This document shows positions 18,885 to 26,704 of a stretch of 33,040 bases of DNA, in pieces. Within the stretch, counting starts at the first letter, position 1. Each line of letters opens with the position of its first letter. The stretch covers positions 1-33,040 of the forward strand of contig JACQXZ010000066.1 in assembly GCA_016208465.1 (NCBI GenBank), given 5' to 3'. The DNA is from Actinomycetota bacterium (GTDB lineage: Bacteria; Actinomycetota; Aquicultoria; JACQXZ01). The translations under genes and the position numbers were made by a program. Under the pieces are notes generated by a model. It worked only from the letters and a program-made list of their open reading frames with translations. It did no database searches and was not told the origin of the DNA.

Positions 18885-18909
18885 TAGGACGGCCGTCTCG
18901 GCTGTCCTA
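18885..18909. repeat. GTCTC-loop hairpin copy 2: TAGGACGGCC-GTCTC-GGCTGTCCTA
   Basis: 10-bp stem with one G-T; lies between der and plsY. Confidence 0.8.
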
Positions 18910-18939
18910 TAAAAAATATTTTCGGGTGAAAGGAAAACT

Positions 18940-19554
18940 GTGCTAATTAAAACAATACTTGTTCTTGCCTTGAGTTACTTAATAGGATCAATCCCATCCG
19001 GATTAATCATAGGCAAAACAATATACAAAATCGACTTAAGAGAATACGGAAGCGGAAACATCGGCGCAACAAACGCTTATAGAAACATAAGTCCGCTTGC
19101 GGGAATAATTATTTTTATAAGCGATGTAACCAAAGGAGCTATTCCTGTTCTCTTGGCTAAATGGGTAATTGGAGGAGATATTATTCCGCTTGCCGCGGGA
19201 ATGTTTACAATCATAGGCAACATATGGTCAATTTATCTAAAATTTCACGGCGGTAAAGGTATCTCGACTACAACAGGCATCCTTATAGCGCTTCTCCCAA
19301 AAGTTATTTTAATACTAACAATCATATGGGCAATAATCCTGATTATAACCCGGTATGTTTCTCTTGCTTCAATAATGGTCGCCTTACTTTTCCCTGTTAT
19401 GATTCTTTATTTTAAATATCCATTACCTTATACTATCTTTAGTTTTATCGTAATGCTGATTGTTCTTTACAGACACAGGTCAAATTTTAAGCGTCTGATT
19501 GAAGGAAAAGAATTACGATTAGGCGATCGCCTGAAAGGATCGAAGAAAAACTAA
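18940..19554 (+). CDS. plsY: Glycerol-3-phosphate acyltransferase PlsY (GTG start)
   Basis: YLIGSIPSGLIIGK, GSGNIGATNAYR, FHGGKGIST, multiple TM segments. Confidence 0.92.
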   Translation: MLIKTILVLALSYLIGSIPSGLIIGKTIYKIDLREYGSGNIGATNAYRNISPLAGIIIFISDVTKGAIPVLLAKWVIGGDIIPLAAGMFTIIGNIWSIYLKFHGGKGISTTTGILIALLPKVILILTIIWAIILIITRYVSLASIMVALLFPVMILYFKYPLPYTIFSFIVMLIVLYRHRSNFKRLIEGKELRLGDRLKGSKKN

Positions 19555-20571
19555 ATGGAAGCAAAAATTGCTGTTATCGGAGCTGGAAGCTGGGGAACCG
19601 CAATCGCGGCTCTTTTAGCTAGAAAAAATTATACTGTAAAACTATGGGGAAGAGATGAAAGTCTTATAAATGAAATCAGTGCTTATCATAAAAATCCCCG
19701 ATATTTAACTGATCTATCCATTCCGTCTTCAGTGACAGCCACCAATAATATGGAAGAAGCTTTGTTAAATGTTAACATCGTTGTGCTTGCGGTACCTTCG
19801 CATACCGTAAGATCTATCATCTCAAGCATAAAAGATATTCTTAAACCAAATATGTTAATTATCAGTCTGGCAAAAGGAATAGAAGTGTCTTCGCTTATGA
19901 GAATGTCGGAAGTAATCATTGATGTTCTGCCTGAAGAGTTTCACAAAAACATAGGGGTTCTTTCAGGACCAAATCACGCGGAAGAAGTAAGCAAAGATAT
20001 TCCCAGCGCCACTGTCGTTTCCGCTGTAAAAAAAGAGGTGGCATTAAAATTTCAATATGTATTTATGACACCATACTTCAGGGTCTATATCAATCCGGAT
20101 CTGGCTGGGGTAGAATTGGGAGGAGCAACTAAAAACGTGGTCGCGATTGCCGCTGGTGTTTCAGACGGACTTGGATATGGCGACAACACAAAAGCATCTT
20201 TGATCACCCGTGGCTTGGCAGAAATGACCAGACTTGGTATTATCTTAAAAGCAAATCCGCTGACTTTTTCAGGGCTTTCTGGAATGGGAGATTTGATTGT
20301 AACCTGCACCAGTAATTACAGCCGGAACCGCGCTGTGGGAGAAAAACTTGCAAGCGGTAAAACAATTGAAGATATCGCGAAAGAAACAACAATGATTGCC
20401 GAGGGAGTAATCACATCCAAAGCGGTAGATGAAATGGCGAGAAAATATAATATTGAAATGCCTATCACAAAAAAAGTTGTAGAAATTATTTATGAAAATA
20501 AAGATCCTCATAGGTGTGTAAGCGAATTAATGGAAAGAGGCCCAGCCGAAGAAATTCGCTGGGAAACATAA
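19555..20571 (+). CDS. gpsA: NAD(P)H-dependent glycerol-3-phosphate dehydrogenase
   Basis: VIGAGSWGTAIAALLA, LSGPNHAEEV, GGATKNVVAIAAGVSDGLGYGDNTKASLITRG, SGMGDLIVTCTS. Confidence 0.95.
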   Translation: MEAKIAVIGAGSWGTAIAALLARKNYTVKLWGRDESLINEISAYHKNPRYLTDLSIPSSVTATNNMEEALLNVNIVVLAVPSHTVRSIISSIKDILKPNMLIISLAKGIEVSSLMRMSEVIIDVLPEEFHKNIGVLSGPNHAEEVSKDIPSATVVSAVKKEVALKFQYVFMTPYFRVYINPDLAGVELGGATKNVVAIAAGVSDGLGYGDNTKASLITRGLAEMTRLGIILKANPLTFSGLSGMGDLIVTCTSNYSRNRAVGEKLASGKTIEDIAKETTMIAEGVITSKAVDEMARKYNIEMPITKKVVEIIYENKDPHRCVSELMERGPAEEIRWET

Positions 20572-20694
20572 TTATTTAAAAAAATTGTTAATTTTTGCAG
20601 GAATGACGCTGATTTTGTTGAATTTAAAAAACAGTTATCGGATAATTGAAATGATTTAATGTTTCTTTTTTATTTCTGAAAGGAGGTGACTTTA

Positions 20695-20967
20695 ATGACC
20701 AAACAAGATTTAATCGAGGCAGTCGCCGATGACGTTGGTATTTCAAAGAAAGATGCTGGCAGGGCTGTAGAGGCTTTTATTGGAGGCGTAACAGATGCTC
20801 TTAAAAAAGGGGACAAGGTCCAATTGGTAGGTTTTGGTACCTTTGAAATAAGAGAAAGGAGCGCGAGAGAGGGAAGAAATCCTCAAACAGGAAAAACTAT
20901 CTCCATCGCCGCCAGAAAATCTCCGGCTTTTAAAGCTGGCAAAGCTTTGAAAGACGCTGTTCAATAA
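20695..20967 (+). CDS. HU family DNA-binding protein
   Basis: [28 protein letters not shown]...[39 protein letters not shown] upstream. Confidence 0.93.
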   Translation: MTKQDLIEAVADDVGISKKDAGRAVEAFIGGVTDALKKGDKVQLVGFGTFEIRERSAREGRNPQTGKTISIAARKSPAFKAGKALKDAVQ

Positions 20968-20997
20968 AATAATAATTTTATAGTTAAGATAGATTTT

Positions 20998-21024
20998 AAA
21001 GGCCGATCCGTATCGGCCTTTTTT
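20998..21024 (+). terminator. Rho-independent terminator after HU gene
   Basis: ggccgat CCGT atcggcc followed by T run. Confidence 0.9.
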
Positions 21025-21105
21025 ATATTCACAATTTCTCCTCCCTTGACAGAAATTTATTTATTATCTCCTCATCCCTTGATGGGAGGGTTTACCCATT
21101 CTTCA

Positions 21106-21155
<50 letters not shown>

Positions 21156-21285
21156 AATCGGACTTTCGGATTTGGGAAGAAACGATAACAACAAAGTTAC
21201 AATTCGAGCTTTCACCTAGAGTCGTGTATAAACGAAGTGCTTCGGTTATTTTAAGTTAAATGAAATCGGGGTTATAGAAAAAAAT

Positions 21286-21735
21286 ATGGAACAGATTGTT
21301 TATATAGTCTTGGGATCCCTTTTAGCACTGATAGGCGGTTTCATCAGCCAATACCCTCAAAACCATCTTAACCAAATCAAAGAAGACGAAAGTCTCTTGT
21401 TTCAAGCAGACTGTCTTTTGTTAGATTACTATCCTTTGATCAAGGGGAAGGATAACCACGCCCCGACAGATAATAACACACTAAAATTAAAGGCAAAAGA
21501 AGTCACTTTTCGTGATGATCTTTCCAAAATCGCTATCAGAATCTGTACCAAACGTTATCGAGGTTTAGCAGTAAGGCTAACTAAATTTGCACTCGATAGT
21601 ACTTTCAGAACAGAAGATAATTTGACCTCGCTTACACATGATGTGCAAATGGCAATTAATAAGCCAATGATCAAAAAATATGAAAGCGAAATGAAGGATC
21701 TTCTTAAACTTTTGAAAAGGAGAATAGGAGAATAG
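21286..21735 (+). CDS. Hypothetical protein with N-terminal membrane segment
   Basis: Open frame with IVYIVLGSLLALIGGFI hydrophobic stretch; no recognised family. Confidence 0.5.
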   Translation: MEQIVYIVLGSLLALIGGFISQYPQNHLNQIKEDESLLFQADCLLLDYYPLIKGKDNHAPTDNNTLKLKAKEVTFRDDLSKIAIRICTKRYRGLAVRLTKFALDSTFRTEDNLTSLTHDVQMAINKPMIKKYESEMKDLLKLLKRRIGE

Positions 21736-21750
21736 GAGAATAGGAGAATA
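21719..21750 (+). repeat. 8-bp tandem repeat GGAGAATA x4 spanning the stop codon of the upstream ORF
   Basis: Four perfect consecutive copies read directly. Confidence 0.95.
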
Positions 21751-21817
21751 AAAAATTGGTAAACCAATTAAGACGAAAATCCGACTTCATTTAACACAAA
21801 TAAATAGAAATAAGGGA

Positions 21818-22555
21818 ATAAGGGGACAGCGCCCTTTTAATTGACATACCATATTATGTTGTTTAAAATAACTTTATGCCACGCCAATAAAGAATTGTTA
21901 TCACAAATATAGCACATCACGTAACCCAGCGTGGAAATTATCAACAGCCGGTTTTTGAACACGAAGAAGATTATAAAAAATACTGCGACTGGTTTAAAGA
22001 ATATGCAAAGAGATACTGTATTACAACGTATGCTTATTGTTTAATGAACAACCATGTGCATTTTATTGTATCGCCCAAAACAGAAGAAGGGCTGGCCAGA
22101 CTTTTCAATACGCTTCACATGAGGTATGCCCAGTATATAAATAAAAGACGAAAAGCAACAGGACATTTATGGCAAGGTCGTTTTTTCTCATGTTTATTGG
22201 ATGAACAACATCTGTATCGAGCCATACGATATGTAGAAAGAAATCCCGTCCGGGCAAAGATAGCGCAATACGCATGGACCTATAAGTGGTCAAGCGCAAA
22301 GGAACACACAGGATATGATATAAGTAGTATACCGCTAAATCGAAAATTTGAAATGGAAGCGAATGAATGGAAGGACTACTTAAAAGAGACGGATGATGAA
22401 ATGATAACAGAGATACGGATGAAAACACAAAGAGGACTCGCGATGGGAACGGAACAATTTATACAAAAAATTGAGAGTAAACTGAATCGTTCGTTGGTGT
22501 GTCTAGGCCCCGGACGACCTAAGAAGAAAACCTAAAAAGGGCGCTGTCCCCTTAT
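21818..22555 (+). mobile_element. REP/RAYT-type element: Y1 transposase flanked by perfect 21-bp inverted repeats (21818-21838 and 22535-22555)
   Basis: ataaggggacagcgccctttt / aaaagggcgctgtccccttat exact reverse complements flanking the transposase; right copy begins at the last base of its stop codon. Confidence 0.88.
21876..22535 (+). pseudogene. REP-associated tyrosine (Y1/IS200-like) transposase, interrupted by in-frame TAA at codon 5
   Basis: MPRQ*RIVITNIAHHVTQRGNYQQPVFEHEEDY...YCLMNNHVHFIV...GHLWQGRFFSCLLDEQHLYRAIRYVERNPVRA; TAA at 21888-21890; ORF track starts at 22044. Confidence 0.8.
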
Positions 22556-22760
22556 CGGATGTATAATTTTTTTACATTGTTATTGACAAATATTTTGACA
22601 TAAATTAAACTGAGATTAGGTAACAATTTAAACAAAATATTATAGCTAAAAGAGAACTCTCACAAATAAAACTTCAAAAAGCTCTAAAACAAAAGGTTGT
22701 TCCAAAAGAAAAACACAAACAAATACACGCCAATAGAAATAAGCGAGGTAAAATATAACT

Positions 22761-23534
22761 ATGCTTTCAAGATTTATTCAACAATTGCGAAAAAAGAATA
22801 ATCTGACGCAGGAGTTTTTGGCATCGGAACTCGGCATTTCCCGTCCGACTTATGTCCAAATAGAACAAGGTAAGCGGGAATTAACCATTTCCGAAGCAGA
22901 AAAGCTGGCTTCTGTTTTTGGCATTTCTATTGAAGATTTTTTGGCCGAACAATTACCAAAGCGCGAGATTGTTTTAGAAAAGAAAAAAATAAACAAAAAA
23001 ACAGGCGCTGATACTCAAATTCGCGTAACGCGAAAGAACCTTAACAAATTCAAACAGGTTCTTTTGTATGTTTTGATGAAGGTCGGTGGAAAACCGAATG
23101 TTGGTGAAACTGTGCTTCATAAATTGCTTTACTTCATTGATTTTGATTACTACGAAAAGTTCGAGGAGAATTTAATGGGCGCGACTTACATTAAAAACTA
23201 TCATGGCCCGACATCGGTTGAACTGGGAGCTATTTTGGACGATATGCAAAAAAATAACGAGATAGAGGCGGTAAAAAGTAAATATTTTAATCACTTGCAA
23301 AAAAAGTATTTACCGCTCAAACGAGCCGATCTTAATGTTCTTTCAGCGCGCGATATCGAGCATATTGATGAAGTTTTGGCTCGCTTGTCTGATAAAAACG
23401 CCAAAGAAATAGAACAATACTCTCATGAAGATATTCCGTGGAAGGCAGCAAAAGACGGCCAGCCGCTTTCTTATGAAAGTGTATTTTATCGTGATGAGTG
23501 TTACTCTGTAAGAAACTATGATGATGAACTTTAA
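22761..23534 (+). CDS. XRE-type HTH plus Panacea (DUF4065/SocA-like) domain antitoxin
   Basis: LRKKNNLTQEFLASELGISRPTYVQIEQGKREL HTH; VLLYVLMKVGGKPNVGETVLHKLLYFIDFDYYEKFEENLMGATYIKNYHGPTS Panacea-like. Confidence 0.8.
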   Translation: MLSRFIQQLRKKNNLTQEFLASELGISRPTYVQIEQGKRELTISEAEKLASVFGISIEDFLAEQLPKREIVLEKKKINKKTGADTQIRVTRKNLNKFKQVLLYVLMKVGGKPNVGETVLHKLLYFIDFDYYEKFEENLMGATYIKNYHGPTSVELGAILDDMQKNNEIEAVKSKYFNHLQKKYLPLKRADLNVLSARDIEHIDEVLARLSDKNAKEIEQYSHEDIPWKAAKDGQPLSYESVFYRDECYSVRNYDDEL

Positions 23535-23856
23535 TGAATTGCCGGAATTCGTTAAAGAATTTAAGCGTCTGGCGAAAAAATATAAATCATTACCAAATGA
23601 CCTGAAAAATTTTAAAAGTGTAATCACGGTTGAGCCAACAGGAAATAGCAAACATTTCAATATTATAAAGAAAAGTGAGATATGCACTGTTGTAAAAGCG
23701 CGTTTGTTTTGCAGATATTTAAAGGGATCTTCTTTGAGAATTATTTATGCTTTTCACAACCAAGGCTGTAAAGTTGATTTTATTGAGATATATTTCAAAG
23801 GTAACAAAGAAAATGAAGATCGCGAAAGAATTAAAGAATATTTAAAAAACCTCTAA
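23518..23856 (+). CDS. Putative toxin of the Panacea TA pair, possibly RelE/ParE-like
   Basis: 112 aa, overlaps antitoxin end by 17 bp; basic, short beta-rich C-terminus (SLRIIYAFHNQGCKVDFIEIYFKGNKENED). Confidence 0.55.
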   Translation: MMMNFNELPEFVKEFKRLAKKYKSLPNDLKNFKSVITVEPTGNSKHFNIIKKSEICTVVKARLFCRYLKGSSLRIIYAFHNQGCKVDFIEIYFKGNKENEDRERIKEYLKNL

Positions 23857-23873
23857 CCAATTAATTACTAATT

Positions 23874-24559
23874 TTGAAAAAACAGAGAAAATTTTACAAG
23901 ACAAAATTAATAAGTATCACTTTTATAGTTTTAACTATCCTTTTAGCGCTTTATTGTTCTTTATCCTTAAACAAGCAAGTTCCAGCACCCCAAAAACCTT
24001 TGCCCAAGAAAAACATAAGCAAAAAATCAAAAGAGGAGGCGCGACTGGTATTTCTTCAGGAACTCCTGAATATAAAATCACTTTATCAATTGCCCTCAAA
24101 TTAAAAAGATTACTTGAAAACAAAGGAATCAAAGTAATTATGACCAGAGAAAGCAATAATGTTAACATCAGTAATTCTGAACGCGCGCAAATTGCCAACA
24201 AAGCAAAAGCTGATTTATCTGTTCGAATACACGCGGATGGCAACGCAAATTCATTCGTAAACGGCTACTCTGTTTTTTATCCGGAAAAAAATCTATGGAC
24301 AGAAGAAATCTACATTGAAAGCAGAAGGGCGGCTCAACTGATTTCAAATGAATTATCAATTACCGGCGCTAAAAATAACGGAATAACGCCTCGGGGAGAC
24401 CTGACAGGCTTTAACTGGTCAAAAGTAACATCTGTTTTGGTAGAAACAGGATTTTTATCAAATCCAAATGAAGATAAATTATTAAACAATGATGCTTATC
24501 AGGAAAAAATCGCTCAAGGTATTTTTAACGGAATTGTGGAATTTTTATTAAAACAATGA
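23874..24559 (+). pseudogene. N-acetylmuramoyl-L-alanine amidase (amidase_3), apparently frameshifted and lacking the first zinc-ligand motif
   Basis: Signal-peptide-like start in frame 23874..24104, catalytic remainder (GGATGISSGTPEYKITLSIALKLKRLLE, VRIHADGN, VLVETGFLSNPNED) in frame 23954..24559; no DPGHGG. Confidence 0.7.
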
Positions 24560-24582
24560 TGTGAAACTCAAAAAGGAGATTT

Positions 24583-25626
24583 ATGCGTTTAGGAATTGTA
24601 CCTGAAGGAATTGTAGATCGTATTGCGCTTGCGTCTGGTCAACTGCCAACGCCAATAGTGGAAACCTTCTGGGGAATCGCTCTTGGACGTCTGATTATTA
24701 CCGGCGCTCAGCTTGGCGTATTCGATGCCTTAGTCGAAGGAGAAAAAACAGTCGAGGAAATAGCCGAATACACTAAATGTGATCCCGAGGGGATGGAAAC
24801 ACTGCTTGATGCTCTTAATGGTTTTGGTTATCTTGCGCGTAGTGATGGACATTTTTCTCTTAATAAAAAATCCCGCAAATGGCTTACAAAAACTTCATCT
24901 TCTTCTATGTATGACGCGATTATGTTTATGTCGGAACTATGGAAAATGATGGAGGATATGGAACAAACAATCAAAAGCGGTAAAACCACAAATCTTCATT
25001 ATGCCAACAAGCCACCTGAGTTCTGGGAACGCTATATGCGCGGTCTTGCTACTTTCGCGAAATACGCGGGACCTGAAATCGTTCGCAAGGTTCCATTAAA
25101 GATAAAACCAAAACGCCTGCTGGGTGTGGGAGGCGGACATGCTTCATATAGTATGGCTTTTTGTCGTAAATATCCTGAACTAAAAGCCGAAGTGCTGGAC
25201 CTGTCGGGTGCAGTAGAACAAGGAAAAAAAATAGTTAAAGAACAAGGACTTGAAGACAGAGTAATTTTTAGAGAAGGAGATTTACGAGAAGCTGAATGGG
25301 GAGAAGGATACGATTTGGTGCTTTTGTTCAACGTCATCCATAATATCTCAGTAGAAGAAGCAGAACAGGCAATGGTAAAAGCCTATCAGGCACTTAAGCC
25401 CAAAGGAACATTTGTTATTTTGGACTCTGAGCATATTGGAGGCAAAGGCAATCTTTCTGTCACCAGTGGTTTTAATGAATTGCTTTTCTTTCTCTTAAGC
25501 AGTTGCCGTGCTTATCCTGAAGAATCTATCCGCGAGTGGGTGACCAATGCGGGTTTTACCAAACTCCGTAAAAGAAAACTTTTGGCTATGCCGATGACTC
25601 TATTGCTTATAGGAGAACGAGAATAA
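24583..25626 (+). CDS. Methyltransferase with dimerisation domain (O-methyltransferase family 2-like)
   Basis: N-terminal LGVFDALVEGEKTVEEIAEYTKCDPEGMETLLDALNGFGYL, LLGVGGGHASYSMAF SAM motif. Confidence 0.8.
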   Translation: MRLGIVPEGIVDRIALASGQLPTPIVETFWGIALGRLIITGAQLGVFDALVEGEKTVEEIAEYTKCDPEGMETLLDALNGFGYLARSDGHFSLNKKSRKWLTKTSSSSMYDAIMFMSELWKMMEDMEQTIKSGKTTNLHYANKPPEFWERYMRGLATFAKYAGPEIVRKVPLKIKPKRLLGVGGGHASYSMAFCRKYPELKAEVLDLSGAVEQGKKIVKEQGLEDRVIFREGDLREAEWGEGYDLVLLFNVIHNISVEEAEQAMVKAYQALKPKGTFVILDSEHIGGKGNLSVTSGFNELLFFLLSSCRAYPEESIREWVTNAGFTKLRKRKLLAMPMTLLLIGERE

Positions 25627-25632
25627 AGCTCT

Positions 25633-25653
25633 GACCCCGAATCCATCGGGGTC
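25633..25653. other. Strong hairpin GACCCCGA-ATCCA-TCGGGGTC without T tract
   Basis: 8-bp perfect stem read directly. Confidence 0.6.
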
Positions 25654-25673
25654 CTGCTGGTAAAAATGGAGGG

Positions 25674-25694
25674 GGACAATGGACAATGGACAAT
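25674..25694 (+). repeat. 7-bp tandem repeat GGACAAT x3 overlapping the cupin start codon
   Basis: Three perfect copies; start ATG at 25686. Confidence 0.95.
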
Positions 25695-26021
25695 AAACAA
25701 GCAGATATAAAATCTCAGATAATAAAAATAACTGATTTGGCAGATTATCAGGATGGCTCGGTGATTAGCCGAACACTCATTAATAAAAAAACAGGCACTG
25801 TAACATTTTTTGCCTTCGATGAAGGACAGGGTTTAAGCGAACACACGACGCCGTTTGATGCTATGGTTTATGTTGTTGACGGCGAAGCAGAAATTATTAT
25901 TTCAGGTAAATCGTTCAATTTAAAAGAAGGCGAAATGATTATAATGCCGGCCAATCAGCCGCATTCTTTAAAAGCAGTGAAAAGATTTAAAATGATCCTG
26001 ACAATGATACGTTCCCAATAA
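25686..26021 (+). CDS. Cupin domain protein
   Basis: GQGLSEHTTPFDAMVYVVDGEAEIIISGKSFNLKEGEMIIMPANQPHSLKA. Confidence 0.85.
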   Translation: MDNKQADIKSQIIKITDLADYQDGSVISRTLINKKTGTVTFFAFDEGQGLSEHTTPFDAMVYVVDGEAEIIISGKSFNLKEGEMIIMPANQPHSLKAVKRFKMILTMIRSQ

Positions 26022-26039
26022 AGGGCGCTGTCCCCTTAT
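26020..26039 (+). repeat. Solo copy of the 21-bp transposase-flanking repeat (aaagggcgctgtccccttat)
   Basis: 20-bp match to 22536-22555; no transposase adjacent. Confidence 0.9.
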
Positions 26040-26053
26040 AAAAGGTCGTAACA

Positions 26054-26623
26054 ATGAAACAACCATCCAACGATGAACAAGCAAGATGGGAACAGCTGTA
26101 TAAAGAAGAACAAACCGAAACAATGCCGTGGTACTATCCAAACATTGAACATATTTTAGATTTGGGAACCGGACCGGGAACTCAGGCTATAGCTCTGGCA
26201 AAAATGGGCTTTAGAGTAACCGCCACAGATATTTCCGCAACAGCTATCAGCAAAGCAAAAGAAAAATCAAAGCAGGAAGAATTAAGTATTGATTTTTTTC
26301 AGGATGATATTGTTGATACCAAAATAAACGATAAATTTGATTTTATTTTCGATAGAGGATGTTTTCACACTCTGCCTCCTGAAAAAAGAGATGTCTACGT
26401 AAAAAATGTTCACAGGATTTTAAAAACAGGAGGAATTCTTTTTTTAAAATGCTTCAGTTATAAAGAAAAAACTCTCGGTGGCCCTCATCGTTTTTCGCCT
26501 GAACAAATAGAAGAATATTTTCACCGCCATTTTGAAATACTCTCCATCACTGACACCATTTTTCAAGGAAACAGAAGACCCTTGCCGAAAGCATTATTTA
26601 GCATAATGAAAAAAATCGGTTAA
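26054..26623 (+). CDS. Class I SAM-dependent methyltransferase
   Basis: ILDLGTGPGTQAIALAKMGFRVTATDIS, FDFIFDRGCFHTLPPEKR. Confidence 0.85.
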   Translation: MKQPSNDEQARWEQLYKEEQTETMPWYYPNIEHILDLGTGPGTQAIALAKMGFRVTATDISATAISKAKEKSKQEELSIDFFQDDIVDTKINDKFDFIFDRGCFHTLPPEKRDVYVKNVHRILKTGGILFLKCFSYKEKTLGGPHRFSPEQIEEYFHRHFEILSITDTIFQGNRRPLPKALFSIMKKIG

Positions 26624-26704
26624 GTTGGGTAATATGACAAAACCACCGTATCTTAATTCCACCCTATAAGCAAAACTAGCTGATTAAAATAAAAGGATAC
26701 TGCT

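Noticed and set aside
21876-21890. Stop-codon reassignment (TAA read as sense)
   Set aside because: Many neighbouring housekeeping genes end in TAA at expected positions, so the in-frame TAA is better explained by mutation or error.
22583-22611. Promoter TTGACA-N17-TAAACT upstream of the Panacea gene
   Set aside because: Plausible -35 but weak -10 and a second TTGACA 12 bp downstream; not strong enough to list.
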